This document shows, piece after piece, positions 53,757-62,380 of a stretch of DNA of 64,000 nucleotides; position 1 is the first letter of the stretch; the number at the start of each line of letters is the position of its first letter. A program made the translations under genes and the position numbers. The DNA comes from Vulcanimicrobiota bacterium (GTDB lineage: Bacteria > Vulcanimicrobiota > Vulcanimicrobiia > Vulcanimicrobiales > Vulcanimicrobiaceae), in the NCBI GenBank assembly GCA_027452165.1, contig DAIDGX010000024.1:230590-294589 (forward strand), read 5' to 3'. A model generated the notes under the pieces. The model was not told the DNA's origin. It ran no database searches and worked only from the letters and a program-made list of their open reading frames with translations.

Positions 53757-54365
53757 ATGCCATCGTCCGGAAAGATCGCGGGGCCCGTTCAAGCCCTGAT
53801 CAACGAGTTCACCAAACTCCCAACCGTGGGCCAAAAAACGGCTGCACGGTTGGTTTTTCATTTGCTCAACCGTCCGCGTCACGAAGCCCATTCGCTTGCA
53901 GAAGCAATCCTCGCCGTTAAGGACAAGGTGCGCTTCTGCTCGACGTGTTTTTCTTTGACAGAGGATGATCCGTGCGACATCTGCACGGACGAACGGCGCG
54001 ACGCGAAGTGCATCTGCGTGGTTGCGGAAGCGAAAGATATCTACGCGATCGAGCGTTCCGGAGCGTTCAGTGGAAGATACCACGTGCTGGGCGGCCTGAT
54101 ATCGCCGATGGATGGCATCGGTACGGAGCAGCTGCGCGTGAAAGAATTGGTCGAGCGCATCGGCAGCGAACGCCCGACCGAGATCATCCTTGCGACGAAT
54201 CCGAACGCAGAGGGCGAAGCCACGGCACTCTACCTCTCGCGCTTGTTGCAGCCGTTGATGTCAACGGTGACAAGGCTTGCCTACGGCCTTCCCATCGGCG
54301 GCGACCTCGACTACGCGGATGAAGTAACGCTCGCAAAAGCGCTTCAAGGCCGCCAAAGGCTGTAA
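53757..54365 (+). CDS. recR: recombination protein RecR
   Basis: RecR joins RecO/RecF in RecA loading. The 202-residue protein shows the N-terminal HhH region (LPTVGQKTAARLVFHLLN), the zinc finger C61, C64, C73, C76 (FCSTCFSLTEDDPCDICTD), and the TOPRIM domain (CVVAEAKDIYAIERSGAFSG; ILATNPNAEGEATALYL). It ends naturally with ALQGRQRL. It is the last core gene before the integrated element. Confidence 0.96.
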   Translation: MPSSGKIAGPVQALINEFTKLPTVGQKTAARLVFHLLNRPRHEAHSLAEAILAVKDKVRFCSTCFSLTEDDPCDICTDERRDAKCICVVAEAKDIYAIERSGAFSGRYHVLGGLISPMDGIGTEQLRVKELVERIGSERPTEIILATNPNAEGEATALYLSRLLQPLMSTVTRLAYGLPIGGDLDYADEVTLAKALQGRQRL

Positions 54366-54392
54366 TTCCCCGGCCCAGCGCGGAGAACAACA

Positions 54393-54418
54393 GGGTTCGA
54401 TTCCCGTTGGCGCTACCA
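54393..54418 (+). other. tRNA (or tmRNA) 3'-end fragment, probable element attachment site
   Basis: GGGTTCGATTCCCGTTGGCG followed by CTACCA contains a T-loop (TTCGATT), part of its stem, a 7-nt acceptor 3' strand (TGGCGCT) and an encoded ACCA end. The matching 5' acceptor (AGCGCCA) is not found within 100 bases upstream, where recR ends, and the outer T-stem pairs are mismatched. It is therefore a fragment, typical of an att site used by the neighbouring tyrosine integrase. Confidence 0.65.
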
Positions 54419-54425
54419 ACTTGGA

Positions 54426-54490
54426 CCCTCGATTTGCGAGGGATTCCGCTGATTCAGACGATTGTTGGACCCTCCGTCTAACAATCGTCT
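54426..54490. repeat. inverted repeats between att fragment and integrase
   Basis: CCCTCG-ATTTG-CGAGGG (54426-54442) is a small hairpin, and AGACGATTGTT (54456-54466) pairs perfectly with AACAATCGTCT (54480-54490) across a 13-base loop. GTCTAACA occurs twice (54476-54483, 54487-54494). They may be integrase arm/core sites or the integrase terminator. Confidence 0.6.
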
Positions 54491-54511
54491 AACAGAATCT
54501 AACGAGACGCC

Positions 54512-55684
54512 TCAGCTGGCGAGCTGTTCGAACACAGCCGCCGCCTCGGCGTCTCGTTCTTTATAGACGTGCAGATAACGCTCGGCCGTGATGCCGATCG
54601 TGGCGTGGCCGAGTCGCTTCGAGATGACCTCCAACGGCACGCCGTGCTTGCCGAGGAGGCTCGCATGCGTGTCGCGGAGATCGTGGAGCCGGATGTACGG
54701 AACCTTCGCCCGGTCGACCAGATAGCGGAACGAGGCAGTGAAGCTCCAGGGTAGGACGGGCGATCCGTCCGGTGCAGAGAAGACGAGGCCGTCGTCCTTG
54801 TACGCATCCTTGAAGACCTCGCGATCTTTCTGCTGCTCGTCGCGGTGCTTGCGGAGCACGTTGACGAGCGATGTGGGCAGAACGATCGTGCGGTGCTTCC
54901 CGCTCTTCGGTTCCTTGAATTGAACCCCGCCGGCCTTTGTCTCCGTAAGCGAGTGGCGGATCGTCGCCGTCTTCGCTTCGAGGTCGAGATCACGCCACCG
55001 AAGGGCGAGCGTTTCGCCGCGACGAGCACCGGTGTATGCGGCGAACCACACCGCCGGTGCGAACCACGATTGCGCGCTCACGACTCCGTGCTTGCGCGCC
55101 CAATCCGTCGGCTCCCACGAGGATGCGAGCAGCTTCTTCAGTTGCTCCTCGGTAAGCGCGACCGGCTCGGGTTTCTTCGCTTTAGGAAGATCCTCCGCGA
55201 CGAGCGTCGCGACGTTATGGTGGATCAGCCCCTTGCGAAGAGCGTAGTTAAGCATCGTCCGAAGCAGGTCGTGGATATGACGAACGGTTCGCGCGCTCAA
55301 CGCGTGACCGCTCTTGCCCTTCGAGAGCCAGGACGCGTATGCGTCCGTCAGGTGATGTTGCTTCAGCTTGCTCAACGTCATCTCGCCGAATCTTGGACCG
55401 AGGTAGGCTGCGTAGAGCGTTCCGTAGCGTTCGATTGTCTTTGGAGCACGCTGCGCGACCTTCTTTGCTTGGATGAACCTCTCGAAAAGCGTTGATACGG
55501 TGATGTCGTCGGTAACAAACTTACCGATCGCAACGGTCTCTTCGCGCTTCGCGAGGATCAGTTTCGCCTGTGCCTTGGTGACCGGAAAGAGCGTCTCGGT
55601 TTTTTGTCGTCGTCGTCCTTCGGACGGCGTTGCGTCATAGACGATTCGCCATTTCTTCTCACCAAGTTGTTTGAGGTATCCCAC
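54512..55684 (-). CDS. tyrosine-type site-specific integrase
   Basis: Phage/ICE-type tyrosine recombinase, 390 residues from GTG 55684, which has a clear AAGGAAA ribosome-binding site seven bases upstream. SAM-like core-binding domain at about 60-150 (TLFERFIQAKKVAQRAPKTI). Catalytic residues: R221 (TGARRGE), H334 and R337 (LHDLRDTHAS), H360 (LGHATIGITAERYLHV) and nucleophile Tyr370. Motif order and length are normal for an integrase acting at a tRNA 3' end. It points its 3' end at the att fragment. Confidence 0.94.
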   Translation of the reverse strand: MGYLKQLGEKKWRIVYDATPSEGRRRQKTETLFPVTKAQAKLILAKREETVAIGKFVTDDITVSTLFERFIQAKKVAQRAPKTIERYGTLYAAYLGPRFGEMTLSKLKQHHLTDAYASWLSKGKSGHALSARTVRHIHDLLRTMLNYALRKGLIHHNVATLVAEDLPKAKKPEPVALTEEQLKKLLASSWEPTDWARKHGVVSAQSWFAPAVWFAAYTGARRGETLALRWRDLDLEAKTATIRHSLTETKAGGVQFKEPKSGKHRTIVLPTSLVNVLRKHRDEQQKDREVFKDAYKDDGLVFSAPDGSPVLPWSFTASFRYLVDRAKVPYIRLHDLRDTHASLLGKHGVPLEVISKRLGHATIGITAERYLHVYKERDAEAAAVFEQLAS

Positions 55685-55694
55685 GATTGTTTCC

Positions 55695-55925
55695 TTACCG
55701 TGGGGCCCCGGCACCGGCATCTTCGTCGCGGCACTCGATGAAGTCCCGCAGGGCGGCCTTGGGGACAAGGAATTTCTGGCCGTGCCGGCGATTGCGAATA
55801 CGCTGGCTGTTCAGAAGATCGTACACCGCGTTGCGCCCGAAAATGCCGCGCAGGTAAGCAATAACGTCTGACGCCGTGAGAATCTCGGGAAGCTCGTCGA
55901 GCTCAGTTCGCCCTGTGTTGTTCAC
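55695..55925 (-). CDS. excisionase-family helix-turn-helix protein, 76 aa
   Basis: A small winged-helix/MerR-like DNA-binding protein: LTASDVIAYLRGIFGRNAVY, then DLLNSQRIRNRRHGQKFLVP and KAALRDFIE. This is the pattern of excisionase-family proteins (xis), which direct integrase toward excision. It ends 10 bases before the integrase start, so they are one operon. Confidence 0.8.
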   Translation of the reverse strand: MNNTGRTELDELPEILTASDVIAYLRGIFGRNAVYDLLNSQRIRNRRHGQKFLVPKAALRDFIECRDEDAGAGAPR

Positions 55926-55931
55926 AGGATA

Positions 55932-57176
55932 TTAGATCTGCGAGGCGTTCGCGTGTTGACATTTTGGCCATTCGAGGCGACGGTGTGCGCCGGGGTCTTG
56001 ATCTTGGCAACTGCTGAAACCGTGCAGCCGGAAGCGTTGCGAGCCTTCTTCATCGTCAATCGCGGGAAACGTAGTCAGCACGACGCCATGCTTTAATGCC
56101 AGTTGCTTGAGATACTCGATGACATCGTCGCCATTTTGCGTAAAGCGAACACCTTCGTTGATTACTAGCCAGTGTATGTGAATTGCGCTTGATTCGCCAT
56201 CGCCGTAATGCAAAAAGCCGAGTCTCAAAACAACACCGGGATATTCTGGAGACCACCGACATTCGGCAACATCGGTGACTTGTGAAAACGTCCCTTGATA
56301 TTCCTCGAAAAAGCTTTCGAGTGTTGTAGTATCGACAGGGAACGAGTTGGAGGTGTACTCTGGCACTTCGTCGTCGCCGTAAATGCGCAGCACCCAATGC
56401 GGCGTCACGAAATCCGTGAGGCCGATAATGTCTTTGCCGGGTTCACGCAGAAGCTGCTTTGCCAAATCGATAACTTCCGGCGTCGGCGTCCCCTCCAAAA
56501 GAGCGAGTGCGGCCGCGAACGTTGGTGGAAGTTTTTGCCGGGTCTCTTCTTTGTCGAATGTCCAGCGGCGAAAGCCTTCGTCGACAAGAGCGGTCCGGTC
56601 CCTGGGGTGCAGTTTTTCGATCGGTAACGATGTATGCAGCGCGATGAGTTCATCAACGTAGATGTCCCTGGCCCCGAGTTGAAGTTTGAGAATAGCTAAC
56701 TCGCGGAAAATACGCGGAGCGAGAATATCGAATAGATCGAAAACGTGATCGATCATTGGCGCCATGGGACTCAGATCGGGTCTTGATTTTTCGATTCCCA
56801 CCGAAATATGCGCACCGACTGTGCCGAGTAGGTCGACAAGATGGTGTCCCGCTATTAGCGCATCTAGACCACATACCGGAAGACCGAGTTCCTGTAGGAC
56901 TCGCCCGATTCGGTATGCAACGGTCGCGCTGGGCGTCACCTTGCCGCCCCGCCAATCGGCGATTCGCGTTTGTGGCGGCGATGGACGTCGGCCATCTGGA
57001 TTCCGCCCGTCCAGCGGCGGCATAAGGTGGCGCAGTTCAGCGTACACCTTTGCCAGCTGCGAATTCGAGAAGCCACCTTCTGTAGCCCACCGGTCGAACC
57101 AGTACGCAAACGGGCGGGCATTGCCGAACTCGTCCAGGGCAACATCCACCCTTGGGAAATTCCTTCGAATTCTCAT
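55932..57176 (-). CDS. probable HTH regulator with large C-terminal domain, 414 aa
   Basis: From ATG 57176 the first 110 residues look like a helix-turn-helix domain of the phage-repressor kind: PFAYWFDRWATEGGFSNSQL, AKVYAELRHLMPPL, then RIADWRGGKVTPSATVAYRI. The C-terminal 300 residues are unrecognised but orderly (VIDLAKQLLREPGKDIIGL; ESSAIHIHWLVINEGVRF). No catalytic motif is evident. It sits between xis and a palindromic operator, divergent from the next gene, so an element master repressor or ligand-sensing switch is likely. A longer start at 57314 would read through the operator. Confidence 0.6.
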   Translation of the reverse strand: MRIRRNFPRVDVALDEFGNARPFAYWFDRWATEGGFSNSQLAKVYAELRHLMPPLDGRNPDGRRPSPPQTRIADWRGGKVTPSATVAYRIGRVLQELGLPVCGLDALIAGHHLVDLLGTVGAHISVGIEKSRPDLSPMAPMIDHVFDLFDILAPRIFRELAILKLQLGARDIYVDELIALHTSLPIEKLHPRDRTALVDEGFRRWTFDKEETRQKLPPTFAAALALLEGTPTPEVIDLAKQLLREPGKDIIGLTDFVTPHWVLRIYGDDEVPEYTSNSFPVDTTTLESFFEEYQGTFSQVTDVAECRWSPEYPGVVLRLGFLHYGDGESSAIHIHWLVINEGVRFTQNGDDVIEYLKQLALKHGVVLTTFPAIDDEEGSQRFRLHGFSSCQDQDPGAHRRLEWPKCQHANASQI

Positions 57177-57202
57177 ACGACTGAATTCTACCGTGCCCGT
57201 GC

Positions 57203-57246
57203 CTGTACTTCGAACCCCCTTCAGAGTACAGTGGGCGATACTGTAC
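57203..57246. promoter_or_regulatory. palindromic operator between divergent regulators
   Basis: GTACAGT (57226-57232) and ACTGTAC (57240-57246) form a perfect 7-7-7 inverted repeat, and a further half-site CTGTAC lies at 57203-57208. The site ends 10 bases before the GTG start of the plus-strand gene, so binding there would block that gene, and the extra half-site could serve the other direction. Confidence 0.7.
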
Positions 57247-57255
57247 ATTTCGACC

Positions 57256-57618
57256 GTGGCCCACCTGAGCGAAACGGCATCTAAGGAGTTTGTGTCCTTC
57301 GTTCGCGACGCCATGAGAGACCGCGGAATATCGTCGGTTTATCGGTTGTACCTTCTGACAGACTTTAATAAAGCAACGATATATCGCTGGTTTAGTGGCA
57401 CGGTGCGAATTCCAGTCTACGGGGCTGAACATCTGCTCGACGTACTTGCCGGCGAGGGTCATTCAAAGTCCATAGCAAGAGCTGCAGCGCTCCTCACGAA
57501 GGAGCGCGACTCCGAATCTTTCGAGAAGCGTCTCCTGGGCGAACTCAAGGCTCGAAAGCTCCCGCTTCGCCGTACCATCGAAGCGCTGCGCGCAGCTGGA
57601 GTCACTGCTTTCGATTAG
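57256..57618 (+). CDS. small HTH-type regulator of the element, 120 aa
   Basis: From GTG 57256. The N-terminal half looks like an HTH: FVSFVRDAMRDRGISSVYRL, then LTDFNKATIYRWFSGTVRIP, as in Cro/CI-like or transposon-regulator proteins. The C-terminus is basic and helical (LKARKLPLRRTIEALRAAG). It faces the larger regulator across an inverted-repeat operator, the arrangement of a bistable switch. Other in-frame starts upstream would run through the operator and the divergent gene. Confidence 0.6.
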   Translation: MAHLSETASKEFVSFVRDAMRDRGISSVYRLYLLTDFNKATIYRWFSGTVRIPVYGAEHLLDVLAGEGHSKSIARAAALLTKERDSESFEKRLLGELKARKLPLRRTIEALRAAGVTAFD

Positions 57619-57696
57619 GGCTAGCATCGGCCGTCAAGACTCTTCGCCTTTGTATATTAGAGGAGACGATGCTCGAACAGGAGACGTGTAACTTCG

Positions 57697-58755
57697 CTAT
57701 TCACCCAGATCTTTCAAGCCTTGCCGGCGGTGCGCAGCGTAGAAACCCTCGGGCGTGTCAACAGAGAAATACGGCAGCAGTCCTTCTCTCTTCAGAGGGA
57801 GCTCAAGTATCAGGATGTCCGGGGTGGAGATTTCGAAGTCTGAGTCACTAAGCCCGATCGTGTTCCCGCTTTCATCGTAACAGCTCTCTCGATGTAGTTG
57901 CCACTCTAGCTTTGTCGTGCCCCTGACGTTGTGTAGACTGTAGTATTCGATTTTTATTTGCAGGATGTTCACCGACTCTTCGGGCGCAGCAATAGTAAGT
58001 GCGCTAATGTCAATTGTTTTTCTTTGGTCCTTGCCGAGCGCGACTATCTGTTCGTTTTGCGTCAAGGAGTAGGTGTTCGCCTCAGTTCCCGATGAGACGC
58101 CTCTAACGTCGCCGTCTTCGTCGATAATGGCCTGGGTTTCGCGAAATCCCCCCGTTACGGTAACGCTAAGAGCGAATGCTGGAGCCTTGCCAACGTTTAC
58201 AACGTCAATTTTGATCGCATTTGATAGTGATCGCAGAGCTCCCGGGCTGGGAAATGCTTCAGTCGCGCTTTGCTCTGATTCGTTCGACGATGACTCAGAG
58301 CCGGGATGAACCTCGCCCACGGCCGCCCTGCGTGCTCCGAGTAGTACGTCCGAAATTGACGCCAGATAACTCGTGATGACATCCGTAATCGTTGCATCGT
58401 TAACACCGCTCCGGGCGCCGCCACCCGCGTTGGGGACCCCGAGCGTTGCCTCTCTGGCCGAAATTTCCGCAATAACCATTGGCATGGAGGCCTCCTGATG
58501 AAATCGCTCTGATTTTTCATCCGCGGAGCTCGCGAGTTTGAAAAGATGATAGGTGTAAAATAGCAACACGATCTGGACGGTTACGTACAGATAGCCAGTA
58601 ACCAGAAAGCTTAAGCCAAACAAGTGTGCTTTGAACCAACTTGGGGGTTGGCCTAGATAACCTGCGCCAGCTGCAAACGACAGTAATGTCACAGTCGCAA
58701 GCGACGCAAAAGCCAAGAAAAGTGGCTGCCAGATTGGTTTGTCCCTAAGTCGCAC
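57697..58755 (-). CDS. membrane protein of unknown function, 352 aa
   Basis: Unrecognised cargo gene. GTG 58755 follows AAAGGAG. Two membrane helices near the N-terminus (LFLAFASLATVTLLSFAAGA; FLVTGYLYVTVQIVLLFYTY), then a cytoplasmic or periplasmic coiled segment and a C-terminal beta-rich half (KAPAFALSVTVTGGFRE, EESVNILQIKIEYYSLHNV). The Asn-Val-Gly-Lys-Ala-Pro-Ala stretch resembles phage/element membrane proteins with a CARDB-like domain, but this is only an impression. Composition appears less GC-rich than core genes. From 58756 to 59034 no gene is visible. Confidence 0.55.
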   Translation of the reverse strand: MRLRDKPIWQPLFLAFASLATVTLLSFAAGAGYLGQPPSWFKAHLFGLSFLVTGYLYVTVQIVLLFYTYHLFKLASSADEKSERFHQEASMPMVIAEISAREATLGVPNAGGGARSGVNDATITDVITSYLASISDVLLGARRAAVGEVHPGSESSSNESEQSATEAFPSPGALRSLSNAIKIDVVNVGKAPAFALSVTVTGGFRETQAIIDEDGDVRGVSSGTEANTYSLTQNEQIVALGKDQRKTIDISALTIAAPEESVNILQIKIEYYSLHNVRGTTKLEWQLHRESCYDESGNTIGLSDSDFEISTPDILILELPLKREGLLPYFSVDTPEGFYAAHRRQGLKDLGE

Positions 58756-59034
58756 TCGGTTAAACTCCTTTATGCGTTCGCGAATTCGGATGGAGTTGAA
58801 CGTATAGTCGATTTCTTATATTTCCGCTCCGAACGTGGCGACTTCCCGCGAGCCGTCGACGACTCGTGAGGACCTGAATGTCTCCGTTAACCTGAGGGCG
58901 AGCAACGAAAAAGCGATTCTTCGCGACAGGAACTTAGCGCGCCAATGCCCTTAGCGGGGGCGGAATGGGCCAAAAGTCCCTCCAAATTATGGGGCGCTGC
59001 CGAGACCACCGGTGCCTACATGAATCGTGCAGTC

Positions 59035-61104
59035 CTAACACAGCCCGTACTGCGCCGGCGAAGCGGTAGCGAGGCCATTGGCCGGGTCGAGCACTCCGAG
59101 CGTGACGACATCGGTCCTCGTGCCGTCGTCGGTGCGAACGAAGGCGATCGCCATGGCGCACTCCTTTTCGGCGTGCAGTTGCCGCCAAATGCTGCCGTCG
59201 AGCGCATCTTCAAGATGCTCGCTTGTGGACTCGCTTCGGGTCGTGCCGCTCGACTGATGGGAGCCTCCGCCGGTGACGGAAGAGCTCGCCGATGTTCCGC
59301 GCGTCTTAGATAATCCTTCGCTAATACTGCGCCGGATCACGGTCGTTTTTCCGATGAGTTCGTTCGCCAGATCGCGCGTCGCCTTGTCGTCGGTTTCGAA
59401 GAAAAACTTGTTGGCGAAGTTAGCAATGATCGAATTCGCTGTGTGCGGCTTGCCGAGTTGCTCTGTCAGGGCGCTCACGCTCGTGATGCCGATAGTAGCG
59501 CAAAAGTTCGACTCGCGCACGGTATTCCAGACTTGAACGTGCCCGGCGGCCGCGTAATTGGTATATTCGTCGCAGATCAAGAGGATCGGATCGAGCTGCC
59601 CGACGCGCGCGCTCGCGGTCCGCTCTCGCGCCATCTGCACGATGCGACGGAAGATCATACGCACGACCGTTCCCACCGCGCGCGGATGCTCGGTCTCGTC
59701 GATCTCGATGATAACGACGTGTCCCTTCTCCAGAAGAGAAAGATCGACGCCGTTGCGATCGCAGAAGGCGTCACGGATGATCCCGCGCCCGAAGGGCTGG
59801 AGCTGGGGAAGAGCCGACTGGCGCAATTCCTCTCCCAGCTTCGCGTCGCGCCGCAAAAGCGGAACGATGCGGTCCTTTATCTCGTGGAGAAGCGCGCGCA
59901 ACTCAGCTGCCCTCTCCGGGCGCTCATGCTCAAACGACTTCGCACGGTTGAAGCCGTGGGCGAAGACCGCGTCGAGCCTGCGCCCGTCTAACGACATGAG
60001 GTTGAGCAGCGTAGGCAGCGTGTCCCCGATTTCGAGATCGTATGCCTCACCACCGGGCTCCACGTGACCGTCTTTATCGGTTGCAGCAGCAACGTGAATT
60101 GTTGCAGGACGTAGCGCATGAATCAACTCGACGAACCCTTCAACGAACGCCGACGGGCCCTGTTTCCAGAACTCCGAGTGCGATTCGCCGAGCCCGTCTT
60201 TGATCGCGTCACCGATGGACTCGTGGGTCATTCCAGCGGTGATGTCCATCGTGGATCGACCGCGACCGACGCCGACGACATGGATCTGATTTTTTGCTCG
60301 GAATTTACTGGCGATTGCGATGAAGTCATTCGTCGCTCGCCGTTTCGTTACGAAGACCAAGGCGCCGGCACGCGGCGAGGTGCGAAGTCCCCAGTAGAAG
60401 TCCGGGTAGATCTTGGAGCGCGTTTTCGAGGAGCCTGGTGCGCCGACGGCGAGGGTACCGCGGTTCGCACTACGCTCACCGTAGACCAAAGTCTCGCCTT
60501 TCAGCGGTGCCCCATTGGCAAGATTCCGCTCGTGGAACACGCCATTCGCGATACCGCCGCAGAGCGCAAGCTGTCCTGCAAGATTGCTAAACCTTGAACG
60601 GTTCCGCGATTGAATGCGAGAGTAGCTAATAGCAGCGATCGACGCTTGCCATGAAGCGATGGCGAGATCGTAAATGCCGGAGCCGAGCGCAATAGCGCCG
60701 ATTACCGCCAGTATGACCGTTCCCGTGTAATCCGGAAGCGGGTCACGCTGTTCGATCCAGTGCATGGCGAGCGCGCTATGGGATATGACGATCAACGCGC
60801 TGCCAATCCAGAACGTTAAGTGCCGCGGTTTCGTCTCTTGGAACACTTTCCTTTGGATTCCGAAGCCGCGAGCGAGTAATGAGAAGGGAACCATCGGATT
60901 TGCCGCTACAAGCGCGATCCCGGAGAAGAGGATCACTGCCCAGGCGTAGTAGTGCCAGATTTGATGTTGGAGTAGCGATTCGACCACCGGGCGCAGTTTC
61001 ATCGCTAGCCAGAGAGCAACGAGGATAGCGGAAGAGGGGTCAACGAGGGCAAGGCAGAGCGCGACGATGCGCTCGTGCGACTCGCGGAGATGGAACGGTG
61101 TCAT
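59035..61104 (-). CDS. VirD4/TraG/TraD-type conjugative coupling ATPase
   Basis: Type IV coupling protein that brings the relaxase-DNA complex to a secretion channel. ATG 61104 overlaps the upstream stop (ATGA) and gives 689 residues. N-terminal membrane helices (about 20-35, 52-68, 95-115, 128-143), Walker A GAPGSSKT (221-228), Walker B PILLICDEYTNY (506-517), then SGTTRSESTSEHLEDALDG low complexity. The GAPGSSKT loop and the CDEYTNY motif are characteristic of TraG/TraD relatives. Located beside a ParA-like ATPase and a relaxase. Confidence 0.88.
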   Translation of the reverse strand: MTPFHLRESHERIVALCLALVDPSSAILVALWLAMKLRPVVESLLQHQIWHYYAWAVILFSGIALVAANPMVPFSLLARGFGIQRKVFQETKPRHLTFWIGSALIVISHSALAMHWIEQRDPLPDYTGTVILAVIGAIALGSGIYDLAIASWQASIAAISYSRIQSRNRSRFSNLAGQLALCGGIANGVFHERNLANGAPLKGETLVYGERSANRGTLAVGAPGSSKTRSKIYPDFYWGLRTSPRAGALVFVTKRRATNDFIAIASKFRAKNQIHVVGVGRGRSTMDITAGMTHESIGDAIKDGLGESHSEFWKQGPSAFVEGFVELIHALRPATIHVAAATDKDGHVEPGGEAYDLEIGDTLPTLLNLMSLDGRRLDAVFAHGFNRAKSFEHERPERAAELRALLHEIKDRIVPLLRRDAKLGEELRQSALPQLQPFGRGIIRDAFCDRNGVDLSLLEKGHVVIIEIDETEHPRAVGTVVRMIFRRIVQMARERTASARVGQLDPILLICDEYTNYAAAGHVQVWNTVRESNFCATIGITSVSALTEQLGKPHTANSIIANFANKFFFETDDKATRDLANELIGKTTVIRRSISEGLSKTRGTSASSSVTGGGSHQSSGTTRSESTSEHLEDALDGSIWRQLHAEKECAMAIAFVRTDDGTRTDVVTLGVLDPANGLATASPAQYGLC

Positions 61105-61607
61105 TTGCGATTCCTTTCGTAGAGAAGTCCGTCGTGGTATCCGGCGCGATAGCCGAGGTCGTAACCGTAGCTCGTGCCGTTTTGATAGGCGCTCCAGAGC
61201 GCTGCGCAGCATACGGCGAGCCCGATAGAGAAAGCGAACGCCAGGGAGGCGAACGGCGCTGCGGCGCGTCGCTTCACTACGTCGTGAAGCGCGGCGTCGA
61301 GCGAGCGGATCGCTCGCGCAGCCGCTTCGTGCGTATTATTGATTGCTGCCGTGAGCGAGGCGAGCACCCGCTCGTCACGGGTGACGTTAATCGCGATCGC
61401 TGCTGAGAGCCGCTGTGCGAACGCGTCGTTTGCAAGCGCAGCATTTGCGCCGCTCGTTATCTCTCGTGACGAACGCCGCAACTCGTGCAGCATCATCCAC
61501 ACCGGGTCGTCGTCGGGGATGTGGGAAAGCTCCGCAATACGGCGTGCGTTCAACTCGCCCTTAGCATCGAGAGAGGCCAAGTAGAGATCGCGCGCGCTGC
61601 GGCTCAT
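61101..61607 (-). CDS. membrane-anchored element protein, 168 aa
   Basis: Unrecognised. ATG 61607 overlaps the ParA-like stop (ATGA), and its own stop overlaps the coupling-protein start, so the three are one translational unit. A helical cytoplasmic part (LNARRIAELSHIPDDDPVWM) precedes a single membrane helix near the C-terminus (FASLAFAFSIGLAVCCAALW). The context suggests an accessory of the coupling protein. A longer frame upstream would overlap the ParA-like gene completely. Confidence 0.65.
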   Translation of the reverse strand: MSRSARDLYLASLDAKGELNARRIAELSHIPDDDPVWMMLHELRRSSREITSGANAALANDAFAQRLSAAIAINVTRDERVLASLTAAINNTHEAAARAIRSLDAALHDVVKRRAAAPFASLAFAFSIGLAVCCAALWSAYQNGTSYGYDLGYRAGYHDGLLYERNRK

Positions 61608-62380
61608 CGATCCGCCCCTCGCCTGGGCACGGAGCCATCGATTGCCAGCGACGTGCCCCGAAACGCCGACTCGACGGACGAGAGATACATCTGCACGCGC
61701 GCCGCACACAAACGCCCCAAGCGCTCCACGCCGGCCGATCCCGCGGCTGCGCCGAGGCGCAGCCGTTCTCCGTCGACCTGCGCTAACAAACGGGGCGCGA
61801 GACACGGAAGAAAGAGCGTCTCTGCGCCCACGCTCGTCGCGAGATCGCTGGTGGCGCCATAGCGGCGTTCACCAGAGTATTCGACGCCATCGTAGATGAC
61901 GAAATCCTCGATATCGCCGAAGCGGCCGTTCTTCAGGATGACGACACGCGCCCCGGTTCCGTCAAAGGCGTTGAGAACGACTTGCGCCGTTACCGTCTCA
62001 GCTATCATCACGCCGATCGGATTCACGACGACAAACTCGCGGCCGGAGCTATGCACGGCGGATACGAGAGCGTCGACGCTGTTGTCACCGAAGGTGCGTA
62101 GCAGGTCGTCAATACGGCCGCCAGGCACGTCGATGATGACGTCATCGACATCGTCACGATAGCAATCGTCTAACCAAGAATTGGTTTCGCGCGGGCCGTC
62201 CAGATCGAACGTCTTGATCGCATCATCGTAGACGGCAAAAGTGCCGGTTGCGGAATCGAGGTCCCAGGCGGCGACGTGACGGCCGCGAGCCTGCAACAGG
62301 TCGTATAGCAACTTAGCCGTGAACGTTTTGCCAATGCCGCCTTTGGGAGCGACGGTTGCGATTACACGCCGCGCGCTCAC
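61604..62380 (-). CDS. ParA/MinD-type P-loop ATPase of the element
   Basis: 258 residues from GTG 62380, which overlaps the previous stop (GTGA). Deviant Walker A KGGIGKT (residues 13-19), an aspartate-rich WDLDSATGTFAVYDD segment and IIDVPGG as Walker B. ParA-like ATPases on integrative elements act in partition, or in placing the transfer machinery (VirC1-like). No ParB partner is seen; the upstream small gene may fill that place. Confidence 0.78.
   Translation of the reverse strand: MSARRVIATVAPKGGIGKTFTAKLLYDLLQARGRHVAAWDLDSATGTFAVYDDAIKTFDLDGPRETNSWLDDCYRDDVDDVIIDVPGGRIDDLLRTFGDNSVDALVSAVHSSGREFVVVNPIGVMIAETVTAQVVLNAFDGTGARVVILKNGRFGDIEDFVIYDGVEYSGERRYGATSDLATSVGAETLFLPCLAPRLLAQVDGERLRLGAAAGSAGVERLGRLCAARVQMYLSSVESAFRGTSLAIDGSVPRRGADR

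Noticed and set aside
54320..54418. A complete tRNA gene ending at the CCA near 54418
   Set aside because: No matching 5' acceptor strand, D-arm or anticodon arm fits in the preceding 76-95 bases, which are the end of recR.
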